Shown here: positions 1 through 6,255 of the stretch, one piece after another
How the letters are laid out: every line of letters starts with the position of its first letter
How positions within the stretch are numbered: the stretch's first letter is position 1
Assembly: GCF_900099895.1 (NCBI RefSeq)
Contig: NZ_FNDY01000037.1
Location: 1-42,606 of the forward strand
DNA length: 42,606 nt
Source of the DNA: Paenibacillus naphthalenovorans
GTDB taxonomy: Bacteria; Bacillota; Bacilli; Paenibacillales; NBRC-103111
Direction of reading: 5' to 3'
Notes under the pieces: model-generated
What the model saw: the letters and a program-made list of their open reading frames with translations, nothing else
Told to the model about the DNA's origin: nothing
Database searches by the model: none
Program-made: the position numbers and the translations under genes

Positions 1-1
1 A

Positions 2-103
2 TACGATTACGTAAACTGGTTTAACAAGTATCGCATTCATGGAACCTTAGGCTATATGACGCCTGTTCAGTATCGCCAAGAAGCCCTTAAAAAAATTGTC
101 TGA
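2..103 (+). pseudogene. IS3-family transposase, C-terminal fragment
   Basis: The frame starting at position 2 reads through the window edge to a TGA at 101-103. It encodes 33 residues with the typical end of an IS3/IS150-type OrfB integrase: a W-F-N-x-Y-R-x-H pattern followed by G-Y-M-T-P-x-Q-Y. In this family the conserved block lies just after the catalytic glutamate of the DDE domain. The rest of the element lies to the left of the window, so I cannot tell whether the transposase is intact. The element seems to end at 116 (TGACA), because the TcmP reading frame resumes right after it. Confidence 0.8.
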
Positions 104-116
104 TTTACTGTTGACA
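98..116. mobile_element. Right end of the IS3-like element
   Basis: Positions 98-116, read from outside inward on the minus strand, give TGTCAACAGTAAATCAGAC, a plausible terminal inverted repeat starting with TG as in IS3 elements. It overlaps the transposase stop. The interrupted gene continues from about 117. The left end is outside the window, so neither repeat pairing nor a target duplication can be checked here. Confidence 0.5.
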
Positions 117-523
117 ATCCAATCCGATGATGGATCGAGAAAAACAAAACTTGGAGCTGAAGGGTGAATCCTTTTAACGACTTCACTTAAAAGCAAATTG
201 CAATCTCCAACAAAAACAGTTGCCTTATGACTTGCATTATGAATCCGAATTAATTCGCGGAGGTGTTCAGCACGTTCTTCATCAAACTCAACGAAAAATA
301 AGTGCGTGAACTGTTGGGCATATTGCAGAGCAATAGCGGCGGATCCAGCAACTTTTTGACCTGTTCGCTTATTGACCCATTCTCCACGTCCTGCGAAACC
401 GTCGATATAGTATTTATGTAGTGCGGATTTCGTTGCTCTCAAATATGCGGGAAGGTAACGTTCAAGGAAGGCCAGTTTATCCAGCGACCACTGTCCGATC
501 TTTGCTTCTTCTCCGTAAGCCAT
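117..523 (-). pseudogene. tcmP: Three-Cys-motif partner (TcmP) protein, truncated by IS
   Basis: The frame starts at ATG 521-523 behind an AGGATGG element and runs about 134 residues before meeting the IS end at 116; beyond that it reads 24 residues of IS sequence to a stop at 47. The N-terminal part has features of the TcmP family: an opening K-x-x-x-L-x-x-Y-L-P-A-Y segment, Y-I-D-G-F-A-G-R-G (a methyltransferase-like glycine motif near residue 40) and F-V-F-L-D-P at the break. Family members are roughly twice this length or more, so the C-terminal half is missing. TcmP proteins are usually encoded beside a three-Cys-motif Gp37/Gp68-like protein; no such partner is visible on this side. Function is poorly known, and a mobile-element or defence link is only inferred. 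Confidence 0.65.
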
Positions 524-617
524 AAATCCATCCTGACGATTTCCTCATCGGTTGAGGGATTTGCTTTTGTGGGAAATACCTACTAATTCGACATTTCCTG
601 ACCTAAACCTGCTTTAA

Positions 618-763
618 TTAGTGTCTCCTGAAAAATTCAGTTTTCTAAAAACTGAACTTTCAGATGGCACAACATATAGTGAGAGTTGCTTTCGATAGAG
701 CCAACATATTGTTAGAGGAACCATATTGACTCTACAAAATTCGATTTTTTCAGGGGAAACTAA
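618..763. mobile_element. MITE-like element with TTAA flanks
   Basis: The two ends form an imperfect inverted repeat of about 27 bp: left TTAGTGTCTCCTGAAAAA at 618-635, and the right end read inward on the minus strand TTAGTTTCCCCTGAAAAAA at 745-763. Both ends are bordered by TTAA (614-617 and 764-767), which looks like a 4-bp target duplication. The 146-bp interior has no coding capacity and contains a perfect 8-bp hairpin at 636-656. This is what a non-autonomous miniature element or the internally deleted remnant of a larger IS looks like. I cannot name the parent family. Confidence 0.55.
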
Positions 764-767
764 TTAA

Positions 768-1090
768 TGGATAACGGGACGTTTTGTATGGGTTTAAGCC
801 GGATTCAAAGCTTGAGAAAGACCCTTATCCCTGTTCCCACGAGAACCTCCAAACCCTTTCCACACCTAAACTTAATGCGATTAATCCATTAGATATAACA
901 TTCGAGAAGAGCCCTCCATTTTCTTACAAGCAGCAGATCGGTAACATACAAAAAGCCGAGCAAACATCAGGACAAAACCCTGGTTCTACTCGGCTTAAAT
1001 ACGACTTTATTTTGCTCCTATATGAGTTTATTCGCGGGATACTCTCCTACATGCTCTACATAAATTCTCGACAGTTTTTTAAAAACTAAA
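768..1090. other. Intergenic region, no supported gene
   Basis: About 320 bp between the MITE-like element and the 99-residue gene. A 101-codon open frame on the plus strand (TTG start at 784) has no ribosome binding site and runs through the terminator hairpin at 953-996, so I do not call it. The minus-strand sequence between the gene stop and that hairpin contains two TAGGAG motifs of unknown meaning. Confidence 0.5.
948..996 (-). terminator. Rho-independent terminator, minus strand
   Basis: An 8-bp stem (AAGCCGAG 953-960 with CTCGGCTT 989-996) encloses a second 4-bp stem (CAGG/CCTG). On the minus strand the stem is followed by a run of T. It lies about 95 bp downstream of the minus-strand gene ending at 1091. 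Confidence 0.6.
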
Positions 1091-1390
1091 TTAATATATG
1101 GGTCCGTTAATAAATACCGCTTTAAAGTGTATATGAACAACACCTTCTACATTTGGCTGCACCAGTTTCTTTTTAATTTCATTTAGGAATTTGTATATTT
1201 CTCGACCATTCATCATTTCATTCTTCAATTCAATCTTTATGCGTTCGATGATCTGAGTTGGAAATTGTTCAAGCTCAACTGAAACAGAGTATGTATTCAA
1301 AGGATCAAAATAGTATTTGAATGGCTTCGCAATCCAGGTTAAATCCTCATAATGCAATGAAATGCTCACTTCAAAGTAATCATTCTTCAT
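1091..1390 (-). CDS. Hypothetical protein, 99 aa
   Basis: The start is ATG at 1388-1390, preceded by TTGGAG with 8-nt spacing, a good ribosome binding site. The product is 99 residues, rich in aromatic and charged residues, with no signal peptide, no membrane segment and no cysteine. I recognise no family. The pattern of alternating hydrophobic residues (V-S-I-S-L near the N-terminus, V-V-H-I-H-F near the C-terminus) suggests a small alpha/beta fold, which is inference only. It stands alone between repeats and the MITE-like element, with a likely terminator at 948-996. It belongs to the same accessory patch as the truncated TcmP gene. A small immunity-type protein is possible but unsupported. 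Confidence 0.55.
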   Translation of the reverse strand: MKNDYFEVSISLHYEDLTWIAKPFKYYFDPLNTYSVSVELEQFPTQIIERIKIELKNEMMNGREIYKFLNEIKKKLVQPNVEGVVHIHFKAVFINGPIY

Positions 1391-1616
1391 CGAATTGTCT
1401 CCAATTCTCTTGGATTCTTAAACCCTATCTCCCTATCCCCAAAATCCTATTACTTTGTAAGAAAATAAAAATTCCCGTCTTCCCCCACCATTTTCTCCCA
1501 ATCGCCGCAACTCCTTGCCCCACCAGGCATGAGAGGCATTTTCGAGTCAAAATCGAGATAAAAATTAAACGGCAATCGGAGCAAAATAACGGGCCAATAA
1601 AATGGGATTATCTGGT

Positions 1617-1900
1617 TCAATTGTGAACGAAACGAGATAAAAATTAGTGGGTGACGAGCAGGGATTAGGGGTGAGGGATCAGGGTAACAGGAATAGGAGT
1701 TTCCCTTCCCTGCTCCCCTACATCCCTTATCCCTATCTGTCCTTCAAACCCTTGCCACGCTTGAGTTTTAGCTGAAATATGCTTGAGAAAAGTATTCGAG
1801 GAGATCCCTGCTTTTTCCTGCATTGTTTCCGCCGCGGCAAACGAAAAAAGACTGGAGATGGATCGGAGGAATATCCGACCGGCTTCCAGTCTTTGGTGAA
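1617..1900. repeat. Intergenic module, copy 1
   Basis: It shares with copy 2, in the same order: TCAATTGTGAACGAAACGAG (from 1617), a GGGATTAGGGGTGAGG-like purine-rich block, a CCTTGCC..GCTTGAG block, GCTTGAGAAAAG, a CCTGC..CGCCGCGGC block, and the AAAGACTGGA/TCCAGTCTTT hairpin at 1847-1894. The copies are clearly homologous but have diverged by substitutions and small indels. Confidence 0.7.
1844..1894 (-). terminator. Terminator-like hairpin, copy 1
   Basis: A 10-bp stem AAAGACTGGA (1847-1856) / TCCAGTCTTT (1885-1894) with an inner TCGGA/TCCGA stem. On the minus strand it is followed by six T residues. It duplicates the hairpin at 2364-2412. Confidence 0.5.
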
Positions 1901-2127
1901 TTGGAGGACAGTTGTTTTTATTCCTGGATAGTTATTTGGTGGGAAACTCGGGAATTTTTATTTGTTGAAAATCCCCTGTAATCAAATAAAAATTACTGTC
2001 ACAAAAATCGCCCTCTTCCAACACGCCCCAATCCCTTGACCCACAAGGCTTCAACCCGATTTTCGGGAAAATAATTCATGTCCCTTCATGTCAGGTTGAA
2101 CCGAGTGAAAATTGGAAAGAAACCGGG

Positions 2128-2415
2128 TCAATTGTGAACGAAACGAGATAATAATTGTTGTCCCTGAAAGCAGGGGTGAGGGGATGGGGATTAGGAATTC
2201 GGCTTGGAAAAAGCGTTGAGAAATGGCTTGAGAAAAGATCGGATATCTTACCATGTCGAAGCCCTAAACCCTTGTCTTGCTTAGGTTATGGCATTCCTGA
2301 TCCCCTTAGTTTCTTCTCCCTTTGCCCTGTCTTTTCCTGCTTTTGATCGCCGCGGCGGATGAAAAAGACTGGAGAAACGCTTGGGGAAAGACCCGTGCAT
2401 TTTCCAGTCTTTGGT
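2128..2415. repeat. Intergenic module, copy 2
   Basis: Direct repeat of copy 1, offset by 511 bp at its left block (1617 versus 2128) and 517 bp at the hairpin (1847 versus 2364). This copy is next to the trmH stop codon at 2475, so the duplicated unit probably began as the 3' flank of trmH. Confidence 0.7.
2362..2412 (-). terminator. Likely trmH terminator, copy 2 of the hairpin
   Basis: The 10-bp stem AAAGACTGGA (2364-2373) / TCCAGTCTTT (2403-2412), extendable by three weaker pairs, is followed by five T residues on the minus strand. It lies 63 bp past the trmH stop codon. Confidence 0.6.
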
Positions 2416-2474
2416 CTTGTTGCTAAGCTAATTTTTATTCAGCGACAGTTTTCTTGGAGTTAGACGGGAATTTT

Positions 2475-3314
2475 TTATTTGTTAAATCCCCGCTGCCGCA
2501 TCGCTTCAAAGAGCACGACCGTTGCCGCCATGGCGGCGTTAAGCGACTCCGCGCGGCCCTGCATCGGAATGCGCACGTGGCGCTGTACAAGCTGCTGCAC
2601 CTCTGCGGATACGCCCTGGCCTTCGTTGCCGATCACAAACCATGTGGGGCGACGGAAGTCATAGTCGTAGAAACTGACCGCATCCTCAAGCCGGGTGGCC
2701 GCCACCTGGATACCGCGGGAGGCTGCTTCCGGCAGCCATTGCGCCAAGTCTCCCTGTACAATAGGCAGATGGAACAGCGATCCCATGGTGGAGCGCACCG
2801 TCTTCGGGTTGTATAGATCGACCGTACCCTTGCCGAGCAGCACGCCGGAGGCGCCGACCGCATCGGCGCTGCGGATGATCGTGCCCAGGTTGCCGGGGTC
2901 CTGAATGCCGTCAATAACAACAACCAGTCCGTCCTGTTCGCTGGCCGAAATCAAATCCGCCGCCCGCCACGGCAGCTTCGGAACAACCGCGAAAACCGGC
3001 TGGGGTGTTTGGGTATCCGTGCATTTGGCCAAGACCGCCTCCGTCACCTGAACCAGCTCCACCCCTCGCTCTGCCGCCTCCTGCAGCAGATCGGCACAGG
3101 CTTCGGCCCGCTCATCCGAATAAGCCACTACCTCGGGAATCAGATCGGAGCGCAGCGCCTCCTGCACCAAATGAATACCCTCAATCAGAAAGCGGCCCTG
3201 CTTTTCCCTTCCCTTACGGCTTTGCAGCTCGGTCCACTGCTTGATCCTTGGATTTTGCACTGAGCTGATGATCGTCTCCGCTCCGCGATTCACTAACGGG
3301 TCCTTGATATCCAC
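2475..3314 (-). CDS. TrmH/SpoU family rRNA 2'-O-methyltransferase
   Basis: A 279-residue protein of the YsgA type. The N-terminal third carries the substrate-binding domain seen in TrmH-family rRNA methylases (V-Q-N-P-R-I-K-Q-W, then G-R-F-L-I-E-G). The SPOUT domain has all three knot motifs: motif 1 D-G-I-Q-D-P-G-N-L-G-T-I-I-R near residue 135, motif 2 F-V-I-G-N-E-G-Q-G-V-S near 225, and motif 3 S-L-N-A-A-M-A-A-T-V near 255. It should transfer methyl from SAM to a ribose 2'-OH of RNA in the cytoplasm; the exact target nucleotide cannot be read from sequence. The start is GTG at 3312-3314 with AGGTGA upstream. It follows ktrC by 11 bp and is probably cotranscribed with it. In B. subtilis ysgA neighbours sspI, and sspI is just beyond ktrC here. 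Confidence 0.9.
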   Translation of the reverse strand: MDIKDPLVNRGAETIISSVQNPRIKQWTELQSRKGREKQGRFLIEGIHLVQEALRSDLIPEVVAYSDERAEACADLLQEAAERGVELVQVTEAVLAKCTDTQTPQPVFAVVPKLPWRAADLISASEQDGLVVVIDGIQDPGNLGTIIRSADAVGASGVLLGKGTVDLYNPKTVRSTMGSLFHLPIVQGDLAQWLPEAASRGIQVAATRLEDAVSFYDYDFRRPTWFVIGNEGQGVSAEVQQLVQRHVRIPMQGRAESLNAAMAATVVLFEAMRQRGFNK

Positions 3315-3325
3315 TACCTGTTCAC

Positions 3326-3991
3326 CTATTCCTCAAAAGTCTTCTCAAATCGCTGCAAATCCGTATTACTTCCCACTACGATAAGAATATCATGGGCTTT
3401 AACCGTATCCTCGGCTTTCGGGGCAATATTGATTTTTTCTCCCGTTTTGATACCTATAACGTTGCAGCCGTACCGGGCCCGGATATCCAGCTGTCTCAGA
3501 TTTTGTCCGATCATCTGCCGGCTGGCCTGAATCTCGGCAATGCTGTAATCCTCGGAAAGCTCGATGTAATCCAGAATATTGGCTGAAATCAAATGATGCG
3601 CGACCCGTTGGCCCATGTCCCTCTCGGGATAAATCACCTTGTCCGCTCCGATTTTCTTCAGCACTTTACCCTGCAGCTCGGTCTGCGCCTTCACAACGAC
3701 CATAGGTACGCCGATTTCTTTCAAAATAATGGTTGTCAGAATACTCGACTGTATGTCTTGTCCGATAGCCACCACCACGACGTCGAAATTCCGCAAGCCG
3801 AGCGCGCGGACCGCCTCTTCATCCGTTGAATCCGCCTGTACGACGTGGGTAACGATATTGGAAACTTCCTGAACCCTCTGCTCACTCTGGTCAATGGCAA
3901 GTACTTCATACCCGAGACTCGATAAAGTTTTGGCAACGCTGGAGCCGAACCGCCCCATGCCGATCACGGCGAATTGCTTTTTCATTGCCAT
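3326..3991 (-). CDS. ktrC: KtrC-type potassium channel regulatory subunit (RCK)
   Basis: A 221-residue cytoplasmic protein, the usual length for KtrA/KtrC. The N-terminal RCK (TrkA-N) domain has the dinucleotide-binding motif G-M-G-R-F-G-S-S-V-A near residues 12-21 and an acidic residue at the end of the second strand (A-I-D-Q-S). The C-terminal half is a TrkA-C domain. Such subunits form octameric rings that gate a Ktr membrane subunit in response to ATP/ADP or c-di-AMP. No membrane partner gene lies in this window, which is normal for KtrC. The start is ATG 3989-3991 with GGGAG upstream; an ATG two codons later is an alternative. The gene is first in a two-gene unit with trmH. Confidence 0.9.
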   Translation of the reverse strand: MAMKKQFAVIGMGRFGSSVAKTLSSLGYEVLAIDQSEQRVQEVSNIVTHVVQADSTDEEAVRALGLRNFDVVVVAIGQDIQSSILTTIILKEIGVPMVVVKAQTELQGKVLKKIGADKVIYPERDMGQRVAHHLISANILDYIELSEDYSIAEIQASRQMIGQNLRQLDIRARYGCNVIGIKTGEKINIAPKAEDTVKAHDILIVVGSNTDLQRFEKTFEE

Positions 3992-4065
3992 GAGGACGCA
4001 TCTCCCTTCGCTTTGTTTTATTATATCAAAACGAAGCAGCCTCCATCAAAACTGCGGCGGCCCAA

Positions 4066-4095
4066 GCATGATTTGACGCACGGGTGTACATATTA
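4066..4095 (+). promoter_or_regulatory. Sigma-G type promoter of sspI
   Basis: GCATG (4066-4070), an 18-nt spacer, then CATATTA (4089-4095). This fits the forespore sigma-G pattern GNATR-N18-CATNNTA and lies 35 bp before the sspI start, matching the expected control of a small acid-soluble spore protein. Confidence 0.6.
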
Positions 4096-4130
4096 ATAAA
4101 TGGAAAAAGACGAAAAGCGAGGAACATCCG

Positions 4131-4352
4131 ATGAACTTGAGTTTGAGACAAGCCATTATTCAGCGTGTGCATGGCAAAAATGACGATGACCTGAAGGGTG
4201 TCATTGAGGATTCGATTGACGGCGAGGAGCGTGTGCTGCCCGGGCTTGGCGTGCTGTTCGAAATGATCTGGAAAAACAGCAGCGCCGATGAACAAAACCA
4301 GATGGTCCATACGTTAAAAGAACATCTAAGCCATGCTTCTCCCACCGCATAA
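4131..4352 (+). CDS. sspI: Small acid-soluble spore protein I
   Basis: A 73-residue protein that matches SspI throughout: an M-N-L-x-L-R-x-A-I start, a central V-I-E-D-S-I segment and the L-P-G-L-G-V-L-F-E-x-I-W-K-N block that defines this family. It is a minor SASP packed in the spore core; its exact function is unknown. It is preceded by a good sigma-G promoter, so expression should be in the forespore. A strong hairpin at 4362-4395 ends the transcript. Its closeness to the ysgA-type methyltransferase gene matches the B. subtilis arrangement, here with ktrC between and transcribed divergently. Confidence 0.93.
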   Translation: MNLSLRQAIIQRVHGKNDDDLKGVIEDSIDGEERVLPGLGVLFEMIWKNSSADEQNQMVHTLKEHLSHASPTA

Positions 4353-4361
4353 AGGAACACA

Positions 4362-4395
4362 AAAGCGTGCAGAATGACTCCACTCTGCACGCTTT
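4362..4395. terminator. Bidirectional terminator between sspI and oxidoreductase gene
   Basis: A perfect 12-bp stem AAAGCGTGCAGA (4362-4373) / TCTGCACGCTTT (4384-4395) with a 10-nt loop. It serves converging transcription of sspI (+) and the dehydrogenase gene (-). Confidence 0.75.
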
Positions 4396-4403
4396 GTCAT
4401 GAG

Positions 4404-5507
4404 TTAGTCCAATATCCCGTGAACGGGACCGAGCGGCATCGGGACCGGCCGTTCACAACGGCTCTGCATGATATAATGCTTGCCTTCATCAGCCGCATCA
4501 TGGAACCCGTGCATGGCTTCGAGCACATGATACGCGAGCTCGCCGCCGGCGCGGTTCGCACGGCCGTTGATCACGGCATATGCCATGTCCAGCACACCCA
4601 GACCGCGGCTGTTCTCCGTATAGCCGTGCATGAGCGGAATCTCGCTCCAGTCCTTATGATCGTGGCGTTTTATACGAATGGGGCCGCCGAAGGTGTTCGG
4701 ATCGGGAACGCTGAGCGTACCCTGGCTTCCATAGATTTCAATCCGCGGAACCTGCGCTCCGCCGAACGCGTCGAACGAGGTGGTGATCGTTCCGATCACG
4801 CCGCTGTGAAAATCCATCACCCCGGCCACATGCGTCGGCGTCTCCACCTTTACCGTTTGGCCGAATTTGGGTTGGCTTGTGATCGTCCGCTCAGGATAGG
4901 AGATTCGCGTAGAGCCCGTCACTCTGCGGATCGGCCCCAGCATGGCGACCAGCGCCGTCAAGTAGTAGGGCCCCATATCAAACATCGGTCCGCCGCCCTT
5001 GGCATAGTAAAACTCCGGATCGGGATGCCAATGCTCATGGCCGCGGCCGATCATAAACGCCGAGGCCGCTACGGGCGTGCCGATCCATCCGTCATCAAGC
5101 AGCTTGATGCAGGTTTGAATGCCGCCTCCAAGGAAGGTATCCGGCGCACTGCCGATCAGCCTGCCCTTCTCCTTGGCTTTGGCCAGAATCGCTTGGCCCT
5201 CCTCCCGCGTAACGGCGAGCGGTTTCTCCACATACACATGCTTTCCGGCGTCCAGTGCCTGAAGGCACACTTCCGCATGCGCGGCGGGGATCGTCAAATT
5301 AATCACGATATCGATTTCCGCATCTGCCAGCAGCTCGGATACCGAACACGCCTTGGGTACGCCGTGTTCTTCAGCGCTTGCCCGGGCGCGCGCCACATTC
5401 AAATCCGCGCAGGCGGCTACCTCCAGGACGGGATACGCTTTGCAATTTTGAAAATAAATGCTGCTAATTTTACCGCAGCCGATCATGCCCACTTTCAGCT
5501 TTTGCAT
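4404..5507 (-). CDS. Gfo/Idh/MocA family oxidoreductase A
   Basis: A 367-residue NAD(P)-dependent dehydrogenase. The Rossmann domain starts with G-M-I-G-C-G-K-I-S (residues 7-15) and carries the family's E-K-P motif (K-H-V-Y-V-E-K-P-L-A, near residue 95), whose lysine is catalytic. The C-terminal alpha/beta domain has G-G-G-P-M-F-D-M-G-P-Y-Y, with the aspartate and the downstream region forming the sugar site. Members oxidise hydroxyls of sugars or inositols. The substrate cannot be read from sequence; the ThuA-like neighbour suggests a glycoside or keto-sugar. The start ATG 5505-5507 has GGAGG 10 nt upstream. It is the last gene of the lacI-led operon, and the hairpin at 4362-4395 follows its stop. 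Confidence 0.9.
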   Translation of the reverse strand: MQKLKVGMIGCGKISSIYFQNCKAYPVLEVAACADLNVARARASAEEHGVPKACSVSELLADAEIDIVINLTIPAAHAEVCLQALDAGKHVYVEKPLAVTREEGQAILAKAKEKGRLIGSAPDTFLGGGIQTCIKLLDDGWIGTPVAASAFMIGRGHEHWHPDPEFYYAKGGGPMFDMGPYYLTALVAMLGPIRRVTGSTRISYPERTITSQPKFGQTVKVETPTHVAGVMDFHSGVIGTITTSFDAFGGAQVPRIEIYGSQGTLSVPDPNTFGGPIRIKRHDHKDWSEIPLMHGYTENSRGLGVLDMAYAVINGRANRAGGELAYHVLEAMHGFHDAADEGKHYIMQSRCERPVPMPLGPVHGILD

Positions 5508-5534
5508 AGGAAATGTCCCTCCAGAGACGCGATG

Positions 5535-6239
5535 CTAGAATAAATTCTCTCCGGCCACGCCCGTTTGATAGGCGGCCAGCCCTTTGCCTTCAGCCGCCCA
5601 AAGAAGTCCCCTGCGCATCATTTCTTTCACAGGAGGCATCTCCACGATATCGGCTTGATGCCCAAGAGAGCAGTAGAATACCCGGCCTACCCCCCAGCGT
5701 TTTGTCCAAACCACAGGCATATCGACCGCTTTGTTCAGCGAATGAGGCCCCGGCACCACCGGAAAACGTGTCGTAGCCAGCACTTCCACCGCCGGATCGA
5801 CGTGGAGGTAGTACTGCTCGCTCTTGACCGTAAAATCGTCGATCCCTTCGAGCAGCGGGCTCGAACTGTTTTTGATGTTGACCGTATATTCCACGCCGTC
5901 GCCGCCCGGATGAGAAACCCAGTTGCCTCCGGTCATAAACTGCCAGTGCACGCTCTTACGGAATGAATCGCACATGCCGCCATGGCATCCGGCGATCCCT
6001 ACGCCGCTTTGAACCGCCGCCGAAACGTTCTTAACCAGCTCTTCGCCGATTTCGCCCATCGTCCATACGGGCACGATCAGGTCCAGCGCCATGAGCTTTT
6101 GCACATCGGCGAAAGCTTCCAGCTTATCGGATACTTCGACCTCATAGCCGCTGCCCTCCAGGATGCCCCGAAAAATAGCCGCCACCTGCTCCGGCTGATG
6201 ACCGGGCCATCCGCCCCATACGATCAACGCTTGTTTCAT
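5535..6239 (-). CDS. ThuA-like (trehalose utilisation) protein
   Basis: A 234-residue protein of the ThuA family, a glutamine-amidotransferase-like fold without the catalytic triad of true amidotransferases. It shows V-W-G-G-W-P-G-H near the N-terminus, the A-G-C-H-G-G-M-C-D turn in mid-protein and H-P-G-G-D-G-V-E-Y afterwards, all typical of the family. In rhizobia ThuA works with the dehydrogenase ThuB on 3-keto derivatives of trehalose and related disaccharides. Here it sits between two Gfo/Idh/MocA dehydrogenases, the same functional pairing. The start is taken as ATG 6237-6239 because AAGGAG lies 8 nt upstream; an in-frame GTG at 6246-6248 is less likely. It is 16 bp from the upstream dehydrogenase gene. 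Confidence 0.85.
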   Translation of the reverse strand: MKQALIVWGGWPGHQPEQVAAIFRGILEGSGYEVEVSDKLEAFADVQKLMALDLIVPVWTMGEIGEELVKNVSAAVQSGVGIAGCHGGMCDSFRKSVHWQFMTGGNWVSHPGGDGVEYTVNIKNSSSPLLEGIDDFTVKSEQYYLHVDPAVEVLATTRFPVVPGPHSLNKAVDMPVVWTKRWGVGRVFYCSLGHQADIVEMPPVKEMMRRGLLWAAEGKGLAAYQTGVAGENLF

Positions 6240-6255
6240 GGCCGTCACTCCTTCG

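Larger units (their letters stand above)
1391..2474. other. Long non-coding region with duplicated modules
   Basis: This 1.08-kb stretch has no convincing gene on either strand; open frames are short, lack ribosome binding sites and cross the repeats. It consists mainly of two diverged copies of a module with a period of about 511-517 bp (given separately), plus many copies, in both orientations, of an AAATAAAAATT motif. One pair forms a perfect 12-bp inverted repeat near 1955-1995. Confidence 0.6.

Noticed and set aside
784..1089. 101-codon open frame on the plus strand
   Set aside because: TTG start without a ribosome binding site; the frame runs through a terminator hairpin and has no recognisable composition or family.
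1660..1700. Sequence resembling an I-SceI-like homing site (GGGATCAGGGTAACAGG)
   Set aside because: The similarity is short and the region is a degenerate purine-rich block also present in the second module copy; no endonuclease gene is nearby.
2155..2346. Open frames in the repeat region (2155-2346 and 2051-2254)
   Set aside because: They cross the duplicated blocks, lack ribosome binding sites, and the frame is not kept in the other copy.
1391..2474. CRISPR array
   Set aside because: The repeats are two long diverged modules, not short regular repeats with unique spacers; no cas genes are present.
4374..5543. 389-codon open frame opposite the oxidoreductase gene
   Set aside because: It is antisense to a clear Gfo/Idh/MocA gene. 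Long antisense frames are common where codon third positions are GC-rich; the product is Arg/His-rich and unrecognisable.
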